From the NCBI RefSeq assembly GCF_011075055.1, contig NC_058137.1, positions 12,571,463 through 12,635,462 on the forward strand: 64,000 bases of DNA, written 5' to 3'. The notes beneath the pieces were generated by a model. It worked only from the letters and a program-made list of their open reading frames with translations, was not told the origin of the DNA and did not search any database. The position numbers and the translations under genes were made by a program. This stretch comes from Mangifera indica (lineage: Eukaryota > Streptophyta > Magnoliopsida > Sapindales > Anacardiaceae). Each line of letters starts with the position of its first letter. The first letter of the stretch is position 1. Below, piece by piece: positions 1 to 12,396 of this stretch.

Positions 1-3000
1 GATCTAGAAGAAATCTAATGAGTTTTAAAGATATAAGAAACAATGGTTATCATATTGAAACTATGAATGAAAATGGTGCAGAATATATATGTATAACTAA
101 TAATGCCTCTGAAAGAAGACATGTACTATAAAAATTGCCCGCTTTATCATCTGGATTATACCATACAATCATAAAAGCAATTAAAACTTATGTGATATTG
201 AACCAGAAGCTCAATGATCCAAAAACATTTATGTTTTGACATAATCGTTTAGGCCACCTAGGATCTACAATGATGCAAAAGATTATTGAAAATTCACATA
301 GACATGCATTAAAGAATCATATCTTCTTATTGTCCAGTGAAAAATTTTACACTGCTTGTTCTCAAGGTAAATTAGTAATAAGACCATCTCTCTCCAAAAT
401 TGGAGTTGAATCCCCATAATTCTTATACAGGATTCAAGAGGACATATGTGGACCTATTCACCCTCCAAGTGGGTCATTTCGTTATTTTGTGGTCTTAATT
501 AATGTATCTACTCGATGGTCTCATGTTTGTTTATTGCCTACTCGAAATATTGCATTTGCTAAATTGTTGGCACAAATTATCAAATTAAAGACATATTTCG
601 CAGATTATTCGATCAAGCCAATATGACTCGATAATGCTGGTGAATTTATATCCAAAATATTTGATGATTATTGCATGTCTATGGGGATTAAGGTTGAACA
701 TCCAGTCCTGTATGTCTATACACAGAATGGATTAGTTGAGTCTTTTATCAAATGACTTCAAGTAATTGCACGTACCTTGTTACTAAGAACTCAATTACCT
801 ACTTCTATATGGGGACATGCTATATTACATGTTGCAGTATTAGTTCGCTTGCGACCTTCTTCTTATCATCAATATTCTCCTCTACAATTGGTCTTTGGTC
901 ATCAACCTGATATATCTCATTTAAGAATATTTGGTTGTACTGTATATATCCCTATTGTGTCTTCTCAATGCACAAAATAGGATCTCGATATCGTTTGGGA
1001 ATATATGTTGGATATAATTCACTATCCATTATCAGGTACCTGAAACTATTAACAGATGATTTTTTTACTATACGATTTTCAGATTATCACTTTGATGAGA
1101 CAGTTTTCCCATCTTTAGGGAAAAAGAAAATGCCTTCTGAAGTTAGACATGAACTTACTTGGTATGTACCTCTCATGTCTCATTTAGATCCTTGTACATC
1201 TCAAAGTGAAACTGAAGTACAGAGGATAGTGTGTTTATAAATTATTGCCAACCAAATGTCTGATGCATTTGTAGATACGACAAAAGTGACAAGATCACAT
1301 GTTTCAGCTACTAACATACTAGCAAGAATCAATGTGATTGCTGAACAGTCTATTCGTGTCATAACTGATCAATCTACTACACACCAGAAGCATGGTAGAC
1401 CTATTAGATCGAAGGACATGATTCCTGGAAAAAGAAAGGTAAATAATCAAACAAATATCAATCATGATGATCCTAAGATAAATAAAAAATCCACACTTTC
1501 TAATACTCCTCCAGAAGAGGTTATGGTCCTTGAAGAAACTCAAGCTTCTAAAGTGGCATAAGCCCTTGAAGTGGCACAAACCCTTGAAGTGGTACAAAAT
1601 CCTGAAGAATCAGAAAATGAAAATATTTAAATATCTTTAAATTATGTTCATACACGAGAAATGTGGAATCGTGAAACAATTATAATTGATGATATATTTT
1701 CATTTGTAGTAGCTACTGAAATTTTGAATGATGATGATTTTGAACCACTTACTGTGGCTGAGTGCAAACAAAGACAAGATTGACCTAAATGGGAAGAAGT
1801 AATTCGAGCAGAATTAGCTTATCTAGCAAAACATCAAGTGTTTGGGCCATTAGTTTCAACACCGAAAGACATACAACCTGTTGGATATAAATGGGTATTT
1901 GTAAGAAAAAGAAATGAGAAAAATAAAATTGCTAAATATAAAGCAAGGCTTGTAGCCTAAGGGTTTTCCCAAAGGATCGGTATAGACTTTGATGAAACAT
2001 ATACACCTGTGATGGATGTAATCACATTAAGATATTTAATCAGTTTAACAGTCTTTGAAGGACTGAATATATGTCTAATGGACGTAATTACTACTTATTT
2101 GTATAGAAATTTGGATACTGAAATTTATATGAAACTCCCTGAAGGATATAAATTGCCTAAAGTGAAAGGGGACAATTCAAGAGGCATGTACTCCATCAAA
2201 TTACAAAGATCATTAGATGGATTAAAACAATCTGGATGAATATGATACAACCACCTTAGTGAATATTTGAAAAAGGAAGGCTACGTAAATAACCCTATAT
2301 GTCCCTATGTCTTTATCAAAATGTCAGAATCTGGATTTGCCATTATAACAATTTATGTTGATGACATAAACTTAATTGGAACTCCTAAAGAGCTCTAAAA
2401 AACTACTGAATATCTTAAAAAAGAATTGGAAATGAAGGATTTGGGAAAAACAAAATATTGTCTCGACCTGCAGATCGAACACAATTCAAATAGAATACTT
2501 ATCCATCAATCAGTGTACATTGACAAATTATTAAAACGTTTTAATATGGATAAAGCTTATCTTTTGAGCACCCTATTGTCGTTTGATCTCTTGATTTGCA
2601 AAAGGATTCATTTCGTCCTAAAGAAGAAGATGAAAAAATACTCGACCCTGAAGTACCGTATCTGAATGTAATTTGAGCCTTATTATATTTAGCCTAATAC
2701 ACTAGATCAAACATATCCTTCGTAGTTAATTTGTTGGCCCGATTTAGCTCTGCACCAACCCGTCGCCACTAGAATGAAATTAAACACATACTCTGTTACC
2801 TAGATGGAACTAAAGATTTGAGATTATTCTATTCTATCAAATCCCTTAAAAATCTTAGTTTGGTTGGATATGCAGATGCTGATTATCTTTCTGACCCTCA
2901 TAAAGCCCATTCACAGATGGGATATGTTTTTACTTATAATGATACAATAATATTATGGTGCTCCACCAAACAGACCTTAGTTGTAACGTCCTCAAATTAT

Positions 3001-3363
3001 TCAGAAATTCTAACTCTCTATGAAGCCAGTTGAGAATGCATATGGTTGCAGTCTGTTATCCATCATATTTGGAATGCATATAGTCTTCCATCTACAATAG
3101 ACACTCCTTCCACATTAAATGAAGACAATGCAATATGTATTGCGTAAATTAGAGAAGAATACATCAAAGGAGACAAAACCAAACAGATTTCACCAAAGTT
3201 CTTTTACACTCATGAGCTCTAGCAGAGTAGAAAGATTGATATCAAACAAATCAGATCCAATGAGAATCTAGCAGATTTGTTTACTAAGACATTATCGACA
3301 TCAACATTTGAGAAGTTAATATATAACATTGGTATGCGGCGACTCAACAAGCAATCAAATTAA
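1..3363 (+). pseudogene. Copia A pol pseudogene (integrase, RT, RNase H)
   Basis: Remnant of a Copia polyprotein that would integrate and copy the element. Visible in order: gag-pre-integrase with an H-x-RLGH zinc-binding motif near 240-260; integrase core with LDNAGEF near 630-650 and QNGLVES near 725-745; C-terminal integrase segment ISHLRIFGC near 915-935; RT opening near 1790 with KWVFVRKRN and KYKARLVA near 1890-1955; the catalytic YVDD near 2356-2368, still intact; RNase H with GYADADYLSD near 2868-2895 and LADLFTKT near 3268-3292. At least ten in-frame stops and several frameshifts break it. Many stops fit Trp, Gln or Arg codons changed by C-to-T or G-to-A. Family assignment is secure; the exact Copia lineage is not. 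Confidence 0.9.
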
Positions 3364-3650
3364 GCCCACTACAAAGAGGGGGAGTGTTCATCAGGGGGAG
3401 CATTTATAAGACCAATTTGAAGGATATCATATTATGGACAAAATATGCACTGTACTTTTTTTTCCTTCACTAGGTTTTATCCCACTTGTTTTTCTTAGTA
3501 AGGTTTTTAATGAGTCAACTTAAACATGTCCAACACCAACTTATAAGATATTAAATAATTATGTTTCTTTGTTTTGGTTTTTATCCCACTAGGTTTTTTC
3601 TTAACAAGGTTAATATAATTATTTGTAAGTGTTAGAAATCCAAGGGGGAG
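3364..3650 (+). other. Copia A 3' non-coding region with polypurine tracts
   Basis: Between the RNase H end and the LTR. Two G-rich purine runs are visible: AGAGGGGGAG near 3374-3385, and CAAGGGGGAGTG at 3641-3652, which abuts the LTR start. The second has the position expected of the plus-strand primer. A third run, AGGGGGAG, lies near 3393. Confidence 0.7.
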
Positions 3651-4040
3651 TGTTACATATCCAGGTGGCTTTTCACCTAATCAAGTCAAGTAAATCCATG
3701 GGAATGCATTTATGAAATGGTGGCTATATGATGGTGAAAGTGGAAAATTGAAGGAAGGCATGAAATGCCTTTTATATGAGTAAGCCAAAATGTCAAAGGG
3801 AGTTGGTAAAAACTTTTTGTATAAATACGCCACTCATCTTTCACTTTTAAATACACTTTTCTTTCATTCGAATTTGCAACTCTCTTTCTCACTTCTCATC
3901 TCAATTCCTTTAAGTAAACAATATTGTCTTTCTCTCCATTATTCCTCAATTCTTTTTTTCATAGTTACTTAAATAAATTTATAACAAGTTTGTCATTATT
4001 TTCAATATTTATACCAATAAACTTAAACAAAATTGTAACA
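3651..4040 (+). repeat. 3' LTR of Copia A
   Basis: A 390-bp segment bounded by TGTTACA and TGTAACA, a perfect 7-bp inverted repeat with TG...CA ends, directly after a polypurine tract. A TATA box lies inside. The 5' LTR is outside the window, so the LTR pair and target duplication cannot be tested. Confidence 0.8.
3820..3827 (+). promoter_or_regulatory. TATA box in Copia A LTR
   Basis: TATAAATA about 170 bp inside the LTR, followed by pyrimidine-rich sequence. This is the usual U3 promoter placement; activity is inferred. Confidence 0.5.
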
Positions 4041-4322
4041 TGTACAGTAAGTTGTACAAATTCAATAATAATATAATTATATGTGTCAAGTTTAAAATAT
4101 ACAAAAGATACACATTTAGGTATTACATCATGTGGTTGAGTAATTTTAAATTAAAGATAAAATAAAATTAACTCACATGATGTCACATATAAAGTAACAC
4201 TTAATCACATAATGATACATATTAATATATATCAATTTATGTATTCAAATTGGATATATATATTATTGCTCAGGTAATAATTGCATTACTATACAAAATT
4301 AAAAATTTTTGCTTTAATTAAT
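4041..4322. other. AT-rich spacer
   Basis: No coding signal. Ends with TTAATTAAT (4314-4322), the probable left target duplication of the Mutator-like element. Confidence 0.5.
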
Positions 4323-4425
4323 GGGAAATTAAATTAAATACCCAAAATATACAAAAAAAAAACCCATCTTTATCAACACAAAGCAAAAATACTCAACTTA
4401 TGTGAATTGACAAAAATGCCCTTAT
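4323..4425 (+). repeat. Left terminal inverted repeat of MULE
   Basis: Imperfect inverted match to 7970-8072; perfect over the outer 15 bases, with further matching blocks such as AAAGCAAAAATA and CAAAAATG(C/T)CC. Confidence 0.75.
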
Positions 4426-5094
4426 ATAAAAATAAAATCCGTGTGTGATTTCCTCAAAATCACTCTTCAAACTCCGAGAAAATTTCCTTCTCCCATGGAG
4501 CTTCCATGAGGCACACGAGATCGAATTTTCTTCGACAATTTTTCCAATTTTATAACAACTAAAATGGTAAGAAAATTTACTACATCATCTTTTTGTTATG
4601 TTTTAATCATTTTGCTATTGAGATTTTATCGATTGGATGAAGATTTTGGGCATTTTTAGTTAGGGTTTTTAGTTTTGATCATTTGATTTTATGGGGTGAT
4701 TCTTGCTTATTTTGGATGAATTAATTGAGGGTTATTTTGTTAGAGTAGGTGTACATTTATTTTTTGTTGAAATAGTACTCGAAAAATATGAATCTTAGGG
4801 GTCGGCGCTCCACCTTAGGGGAAAATGTTCCACCTTGGGGAATTTCGAGGTGGATAATCTTCCCTTGAAGGGGTGGAAGGCCTTGGGTAATCTCGGAGGG
4901 AGGGGAAAAATTGTGATTTTTTAAATAGTCATCATCTCAAGAAACCTTGGGGGAGTTCGTGGGATGGAAGAAATTTTTTATTTTTTAAACAATGAAACTC
5001 AAGGAACTCGAGGGAGGGGGAAAATTGTGAGTTTTTAAACAGTATTGATTTTTAAGGAGGCAAATCACGAGTTCAGGGGCAAATTGATATTTTT

Positions 5095-5385
5095 TCTATT
5101 CTATGGTTTTTTTTATGTGTAGTTTACAAATTTTATATTTGTCTTTTCTATTCTAGGGTATTTTGATTGTAGTTTTCAAATTTTAGGTTAGTTTTTTCAA
5201 ATTTTCCCATTCTATGTTTTTCAACTTGTAGTTTTCGAATTTCAAGTTTTCTTTTAAATTTTTTACATTGTAGGGTTTTTCAATCCATAGTTTTCAAATT
5301 TCAATTTTGTTTTTTTTTTTCAAATTTCCCTATTTCAGGGGTTTCTCGATGTGTAAGATTCAAAGTTGAGTTCCTGTTTTTCTTT
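5095..5385. repeat. Degenerate ~58-bp tandem array inside MULE
   Basis: About five diverged units, each running roughly from CTAGGGTTTTTCAA to TAGTTTTCAAATTTCAA to a T-rich stretch. It lies where the transposase C-terminal part would be expected. Confidence 0.6.
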
Positions 5386-5719
5386 TTCAATTATTGTAGG
5401 AATTGATAAATTATAAATATATATTTTATATTGATTTCAAATTTTATGTCTATATTTATGAAAATTTTATAATAAGACACAACACTTCTGGGTAGAGGTG
5501 ACATCATGTGTGTAACAAAATGCTATATCCAAGATAAAATCTACATTAACAAAGCAACATTTCAAGCACTTCCTTCATTTTCGAGACACGAGATTCAGTA
5601 GAGTGTTGGTATACTTCTTCCTATTAAGACAGTTGTACTAGAGTGATGCAAGAAATTAGTTATGAATATAGATTAATGAGGTTGACGTAGGGTTTGCCCT
5701 ATCAAGTTTACACTTATTA

Positions 5720-7110
5720 CTAGGCTACATTTCAATTAGTCCACTGTTGAGTAGATGATGTGATGTCAATATGAGCTTATTGTCAACTTTAATACTTTAC
5801 TAATGCAATTTTTTAGTTTTGTCAAAAAACCAAGACCACATTGAATGATTTTCCTTACTTCTCACATCAAAAGCTATTAGATATATCTGATTATTATCAT
5901 CCAAGGCCACGACAAGAAAATAAATGCCCCAGATATCAACTCTTTAAAAAAAAAATCAATGCAAATAACTGATCGAATGTATCATTGAAATGCATAGATA
6001 CAATAACCCAATGCCACGAAAAAGTATTGAAAGCAGTACTTCGATTAACATGCTCTAAATTGTAGCAATAATCTAGTAAAAGTATAAATGACTCTTTCAG
6101 TGAGCCCCTCAATGATTGCAATGTCCAATTTTTTGCTCATCAAGCTTGTGAATATGATATATCAATTTTATACTTGTCGACGATATTGGTAATAATCTCC
6201 TCAGGTAGATAAATATGATCAATCAACACAAACTTCGACTTCATTAATTGGCCTAAAGTTTTATCTGATCACTTAAACATGTGTTCGTGGGATTCATGAA
6301 ATATATTTGGAATAACTCAATGGGTTTTAATCTTTTTCCTATTGCATCTCATTGGCATTACGGATCAACACACTTAACCTCACATCTTCTCGTGTCTAAC
6401 TTGGACACTTTGTACTGAAATCATTTCTCTAACACAAATTGAGCCATTGCATCTACCAAGTCTTTTTATTATCGAATTCCCTTCTCACACCAATCTTACA
6501 CCACTTAATGTTGTTGTTGATGTTAAAGGCTACAGAGGAAAATCAGGTAGCCATTTAAATGGATTAATGAGGACATTATTGAAAAATGGTCCAACATAAT
6601 TCCTACTACCTTGAAGAGGATCTGCAAGCTAGAGACTACTTATATCATAGTTAACAAGTGATGTCTCCTCAAAGTCCAACTTATCAAGAGGAACATCAAC
6701 CATCTCATTCCCATCAAAGTTACCTTACTCTAGAACCTTCTCTTTGTTTCCACAAACCCATTCTTTAGTAGTGTACAATGCATCTTTATAAAATTCTGTT
6801 AAGTCTTCCCCATCAGATTTCTGTTTCAGCTCACCATCATCGTTGCCACTACTTTCTTCTTTTTCTTATGCTTCAATAAAGGTACATGTAATAAAAACTA
6901 GAATACATTCCTCGAAGTATTTAGACATGTGAATATGACCTTCAACATCTTTATCATTTTTGATTTTTGGTTTCATGCATAGTTGAATATTGTTTAACGT
7001 CGGGTCGATACCACACTTTTCATTCAACAATTAGATAAATCCCCCAAATGTCTTTTTCTCTAGAATTTTAACCACTGTTCTATGACCTCTAACTTTTTTC
7101 ATTTCATTGT
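5720..7110 (-). pseudogene. MuDR-type transposase pseudogene
   Basis: Minus-strand remnant of a plant MULE transposase, which would bind the element ends and cut and paste it. From the N-terminal side: a PB1-like segment near 7030-6930 with KDVEGHIHMSKYFEEC; an acidic linker; a MuDR zinc-binding segment near 6470-6300 where KDLVDAMAQFVLEK leads to RCEVKCVDPxCQW; the conserved KYKIDISYSQAW near 6180-6145; a stretch with LRGSLKESFILLLDYC near 6115-6065; and the start of the DDE core near 5940-5850 with LVVALDDNNQIYLIAFDV. The rest of the catalytic core and the SWIM domain are not recognisable. Multiple stops and frame changes make it dead. MULE identity is well supported by the ordered motifs. 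Confidence 0.8.
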
Positions 7111-7309
7111 GATCACTTTGAATTCATTCTTCTTAATAATGAATAACAACATAACTTATTATTTCAATAATCAATTCTACAATTACTAATATTTTGTTAA
7201 AAAACATTTATCAGAAAAATCCACATTAAACTGTATCAATATAATCAACTTTACTTCATGAGTATAAATCCTATTTGATTAATTCAATATGAATTTTATT
7301 ATTAATTTA

Positions 7310-7690
7310 CTCGTAACGTATAAAATATCACAATACCCCCACATCATTAAATGTCAATATTAATTTACACCCAACTTGGATAAATATCAATTCAACCCCC
7401 CTAATTCAAAGAAGTTCCATATACACCATATATATGAACAAATTTCATTTAACCTCACATTACTACTTATCCCTCCACCTTGCATGGTATAATCTCAAAA
7501 AGCCCCTTATTTTTGAAATTTTTTTTTACACCCTCATATATTATCAAATATAAAAATAATACTTATATTATTACAAATTCCATTAACACCCTCACACATT
7601 GTCTAGTATCAAAATGACCCGTATATTTTGACAAATTTTATTTGATGCCCTCATATTTTGTCTAATATCAAAATACTCCTATATTTTTCT
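7310..7690. repeat. Degenerate ~60-70-bp tandem repeats inside MULE
   Basis: About four diverged units with the pattern CAAATTYCATTTAACRCCCTCA, then TNTNATATCAAAA, then CCCNTATATTTT. They lie between the transposase 5' end and the right terminus. Confidence 0.5.
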
Positions 7691-7969
7691 AACGTCGTTT
7701 TATGACACAATTTTGTGTCAGTATTTAAAACATACGAACTTAAATTAATAAATAAATTAAGTTTTGATTTAAGATTTGTATAAGTACATTATTATCATGA
7801 ACTGATTTTCTTCTAATCGAACTTAGAAATACGAACTTTCTTTCTTTTGAACAAGCCCATAATATCAAATATTGATTGATAATGAAAATTTGAATAGTGT
7901 GAGGAATGCATGAAAAGTGGGGGTATATAAAGAAGACATGAAAGGTATTTTTCGAAAATAGTTGGACAT

Positions 7970-8072
7970 TTTTGGTTAAGTTGTTTCACTTTTGGATATT
8001 TTTGCTTTAGTCCTTCAAACTTGGACATTTTTTTTAAAACCAATTGTATTTGGACAATTAATTTAATTTCCC
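7970..8072 (-). repeat. Right terminal inverted repeat of MULE
   Basis: Inverted partner of 4323-4425. The flanking TTAATTACT (8073-8081) is the probable right target duplication. Confidence 0.75.
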
Positions 8073-8081
8073 TTAATTACT

Positions 8082-9607
8082 CATATATTTTCAAAATCCC
8101 TTCATGATATTTCACGAACATCCCGTGCAAGATACAAAAATATTCCTGAGTACGAGATTAATTTCAGTCTATATCAATTAATTATAAAATAAAATATATA
8201 TCTAAAATACAATTAATTATAATAATTTTCCATAATCAAGCCAAGCATCATCTTTATATCTTGTTTTTGGGGGAAAATTGAACTAATTGGAAAATTTTAA
8301 ACGTACGGAGGAGATGAAAATGGGTTTTTATTTTTGTTAAGGAACAAGTTAAGTAAATTGTTGATTATATAAATTAATTAAGTGAAAAAATATGGAACAA
8401 GTTAATTAATTTATATAAATGGGTAAGTTTTAGCCTTAATGGATATGGATAGCCAGTTAATTAATTTATATAAATGGGTTTATAGTTGTTCATTTTCTCA
8501 ATATGAAGAGTAAGAGAAGAAAATTATTTTGAAGTTGATCAATTGTTATTCATATACTATATTATATTTTGGGTAAATATCACAACCTCACAAGTTGAAG
8601 AGGTATAGATATACACAGTCAGAAATGTTCTTAACAGATACATACAAACATAAAACCGGAATAAGAGATATTTAATAATTTCTGAGAATCGATAGGACGC
8701 TTAAGTTGAAGTAATCTTTTGAGAGGTGAAATTAATCCCAATCTAAAACCGAAAAGAGTCAGTAATTTTTTTCTCTCTAGGGGTTAGGGCCACCATTCCT
8801 AATACTGTTTTCGCTCAAATAAACTTAATCTCACAATTAAGGGTATCTAATATTCTTTTATTCAAGATAGGCTGCCATCTTTATTCAAAAAACAACTTTA
8901 CCTTATTCAAATAAGCTTATGTCCGCGAAACATCTTCTTGTTAACATTCTTGTTAACATTATTACTTGATCATTTAGTTCAACACACTTAAACTTCTTAT
9001 TATATGACAATCTTATGTCCACGAAACATCTTCCAAGAAGTTTTGCCTTATTCAAATAAGCTTGAATAACTATGTTTAGTGACTAATTATAGTAACTGTG
9101 ACTAGATGTGTTTCTTATTCACTTATTACCTAGAGTACAAATATGCTTTCCAACCCAAGACACTGTGAATAATTCTATAAGATATAGTACTATCACAAAC
9201 ATATATGAGATTGTTTTCCTATTATTCAAAGGAAAATTATCTTTTCCTTCACAATCGAGATTATATCATTAGGATGATTATTTTTTTTTAATGTTTAACT
9301 AAAATATAAATAGATCTTGAGAGTCATATTTGAATAGGGATACATAGAAATTATTATTTGAATGTAACATTTTCTCTTTATCTTAAAAATATGAAGTTTT
9401 AACACATAGGGAAAGGAAAGCAACGAGAAAACTAGCAAATATACTATTTTGAATCCTTGTTCCAACCTTTCTCAAGATATCTTTTGTTTTATCAATATCG
9501 ACTAATAATACGCAATAGATGCAAATTTCTAATTATTAGGTTAAACTAAGTTAAAAATCATTTATGTCTTATTTATTTTTATTTTTTATTCACTTTACCT
9601 ACACAGT
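8082..9607. other. AT-rich intergenic spacer
   Basis: No coding region recognised. Contains an exact 13-bp tandem duplication (TTCTTGTTAACA twice, near 8936-8960) and a diverged direct repeat of CTTATGTCCGCGAAACATCTTC (near 8918 and 9012). Confidence 0.4.
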
Positions 9608-10076
9608 TGTAGATATTAGGATTGGGTAATGGATCCTCAATACTATACTAAAGTCTATTATGTCAAGAGTTTGAATTTTGTATGTCAATTGTATTGAGTT
9701 TGGGTCCATCTATGATGGGTTGACCCAACCCGATCAGATTACATTAACTATCAACGGACAATTGGAGAGAGTTAGCAGTTGGGCAGTTGGACACATATTT
9801 AAGGTAAAAAAAATTGTCACATTCCCTCTCTCTGTGTAAAAGTTACTAAAACACCTAAACCAAAAAGATTTGGCTCCTCCCAAATATATGTAAAAAAGAG
9901 AAGAGAGCAAAAGTTTCCTTTATCACGAAATCTAGAAATGCAGTACTCGAGCAAATTGTGTTGTAAAGAATAATTAAATTGAAATGCTTCAGATTGTGTC
10001 TCGAATACAGAATCACAATTTGGATTTGTTTATTTATGGTATTTTGAATTTGTAGAATTAGCATGCTTTTTCAACA
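9608..10076 (+). repeat. Probable 5' LTR of Copia B
   Basis: The right end (...TTTTTCAACA at 10076) is fixed by the adjacent primer-binding site. The left end at TGTAGAT (9608) is only a guess from TGT...ACA termini; no second LTR is available to confirm it. Confidence 0.45.
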
Positions 10077-10077
10077 T

Positions 10078-10090
10078 TGGTATCAGAGTC
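10078..10090 (+). other. Primer-binding site of Copia B
   Basis: TGGTATCAGAGTC matches the 3' end complement of plant initiator tRNA-Met except for the next-to-last base (T for C). It sits one base after the LTR. Confidence 0.8.
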
Positions 10091-11595
10091 TGGTTAATGA
10101 TTATGCCAACTATTTTGTAATTCTTGTTATTTGGATTTTTAATTTTGCATTGAAATTTATTCAAAATTTGAATTTTGGGTTCGAATTAATTTATACAAAA
10201 TTGTGTGAAATTGGGCTTAGAAACATGTTAGGATGATGTCTAGAATTATGATGCATGATTTTGAAGTTGAATCAAGCAAACTTTTGGTTAGAATAATTGA
10301 AAAACTAAGACCTAGACCGTGATTTCATGTCGCAATTTCATTGAATTTTGATGATCTTGACGTCGAAAAATGGACCGGCTACGATCACCGATATAGGCAC
10401 TTCAAAAGCCTTATGCTCTCTAGCCAAATAGATGGCCAAAAAACGGTAAATTGAACATATGTACTTTTAGAGTTCTTTAGCACAATCAGGTTACAGCCGG
10501 GTTTGAAAAACACACTGGTCAACCGGGCAACCCAAATCAGTCAACACCTAATAGGTTGGTTGATCGATTAATAGGTTGACTCAACTGAGTAAATAAGTCA
10601 ACCATACCCATACTTGATTTGTACCTTCAATGTGGTGGTGTGTGGACGGTGCATCCGGTGTGTGAAGTCCAATTCTTAGCGTGTGGTAGTGCGTGGAACA
10701 TCGCTCTAGCATGTGAGAGTGCATAGGACTTTGTTTCTACGTGTGAAACCTTCTTATTAGCGCATGACAACAAGTTGATACTTAGATCAACGTGTGGAAC
10801 AAATCCAGTAGGTCTTACAACCCATAAATATGTGTAAGACCTCATTTCAACTCATGCAAACACGTAACAATATTTCAAAACATATGTTTATAAATCATGC
10901 AAATATGATGACTAAGGACCATTACATGAGATAAGACAATATGGTAGTCAAATGGTACATGTTGGGGCTGTATATCATAAATATTAAGACTTGAAAGAAA
11001 GTCACATACTCTTAACCAGAAAAGAGATGATATGTAGTTTACTTATGTCCATGTATGAACATTAGACTCCCATAGTACACGATTTTGTGCAAGATAAGAA
11101 TGTAAATTTTTTTTTGGATTTTGTGGATGCATTATAGCTTACTAAAAAGAACCGCATTGTTATGAATGTGAGAAAATTCACTACTTTATAGTTATTCCCA
11201 AATCAACAAATTGTGAGGTATTTAGGCTATTGTAAATAATATAGAGATTTTATCATGTATAAAATGTCTCAAGTAATTATACATAATGATGAAATGATCT
11301 TAATCATAGTAGTGATGCATTTATTGTATCATATATTTTAAATGTTAAATGCAGGAATTTTGAGATTGGTGAAATTTAATGAAATTCTCATCCAAAATTA
11401 ATATTAGCATAAATAGATTGAATTTTGAAATATCAAATATTTGAATCATAGAAGATGATTGAAAACATAGTGAACTTTCAATTCTATTTCTTTTATAAGA
11501 TATTTTAAATTTTTATGTACAATTGTGACAATTGATGTGTATATTATTGCATTAGTTAATGTTGTGTTTGATATGTCTCTGTACTCTGATTAACC
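10091..11595 (+). other. Copia B leader with degenerate GTGTG periodicity
   Basis: About 1.5 kb without coding signal between primer site and gag, long for a Copia leader. 10620-10860 shows an irregular periodic pattern: GTGTGG, GTGTGAA, GTGTGGTAGTGCGTGG, ATGTGAGAGTGCATAGG, GTGTGAAAC, roughly every 25-45 bases. A run of short GGTTGAC/GTCAACC inverted motifs lies near 10520-10600. Confidence 0.5.
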
Positions 11596-12396
11596 ATGCC
11601 ATCCAAAAATATTATAGTTGATTTGAATAAGGGTGATGAACTGAATAGGGATAACTATAATATGTGATATTTAAAGATGCATTATGTCTTAGATGAATAA
11701 GAGGTCTTGGTGGCTATAAATCAGGTTATGGAAGAGCCACGATTGGTTAGGGGGTGGAATTTGAATAATTTCCAACACAAACATGATATGGATGGATATT
11801 ATGCATGAAAGAAGAAATACTTCACTATGTATGGTATCTTAATTAGCTCTATGTATGATAATTTGGTATATGAGTACCAACAATACCTAACTACAAATGC
11901 CATATGAATGGCTTTTAAAGAAAAGCTTGGAGGAACTACTATCTCTAAACTAAGGCAGTTAACTATCAAATTTGACACATATAATAAGGTCTCTAACAAA
12001 TCGATGAAATAGTATCTAAAGGACGAGTCAAATATGATTATTGAGTTGAAATTAGTTAGGCATAACTTGATGGATGAACAATAGGTTTAGACAATAATAT
12101 GATCTCTTCTCGATAGTTGGGAACATATGAAAGTGAATATGCCCATAATGAGAATATGAAAACTTTTTATGATGTTGCTCGCTACATTGAGCTAAAGGAT
12201 GAATGTCTTGAGATAGTTGGACCAAATGCTCATGCATATGTTGCAAAGTCTAGTTCTAAGAGGTTTTTTGGCTTGAAACGCAAGTAGTGAAAGTCTAATA
12301 AGGGGAAAGAGGTTGTATAAGGCCCTAGAAACAAGAACAAGCAATATTGACGAAAAAGAGGTAAATGTGCTAGAAAGAGAGGCAAAACCAGAGTCA
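11596..12396 (+). pseudogene. Copia B gag pseudogene, truncated
   Basis: Decayed Copia Gag, the structural protein of the virus-like particle. From an ATG at 11596 the frame reads through a conserved pattern: an LNRDNYN-type start, a KKYFTMYGILISSMYDNLVYEYQ helix region near 11800-11880, then AFKEKLGG, then TIKFDTYNK and LLDSWEHMKVNM further on. These are Gag (UBN2-type) landmarks. At least eight internal stops occur, most at positions where Trp or Gln is typical of the family. No CCHC knuckle is reached before the sequence is cut at 12396 by the Gypsy H LTR. Confidence 0.75.

Larger units (their letters stand above)
1..4040 (+). mobile_element. Copia retrotransposon A, 3' part
   Basis: Decayed Ty1/Copia element entering the window in the gag-pre-integrase region. 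Reading the + strand across frames gives integrase, reverse transcriptase and RNase H in Copia order, then purine-rich tracts and a 3' LTR. The 5' LTR and gag lie outside the window. Many frame breaks and stops show it is dead. Confidence 0.9.
4323..8072 (-). mobile_element. Mutator-like element (MULE)
   Basis: A 3.75-kb DNA transposon. The outermost 15 bases at each end are perfect inverted copies (GGGAAATTAAATTAA at 4323-4337, its complement at 8058-8072). Weaker inverted similarity continues about 100 bp inward, sharing a block around AAAGCAAAAATA. Flanks TTAATTAAT and TTAATTACT match at 8 of 9 positions, and 9 bp is the Mutator duplication length. A minus-strand MuDR-type transposase remnant lies inside, as do two degenerate tandem arrays. 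The transposase C-terminus is not found, so the element is non-autonomous now. Confidence 0.85.
9608..12396 (+). mobile_element. Copia retrotransposon B, 5' part, cut by Gypsy H
   Basis: A probable 5' LTR, a primer-binding site matching initiator tRNA-Met, a long non-coding leader and a decayed gag on the + strand. The gag stops exactly where the LTR of Gypsy H begins (12397). No B pol is found on the far side of H. Confidence 0.75.

Noticed and set aside
4480..4520. ATG-rich stretch resembling a gene start (CCCATGGAGCTTCCATGAGG)
   Set aside because: Short inverted repeat with immediate stops; lies in the MULE left end with no downstream coding.
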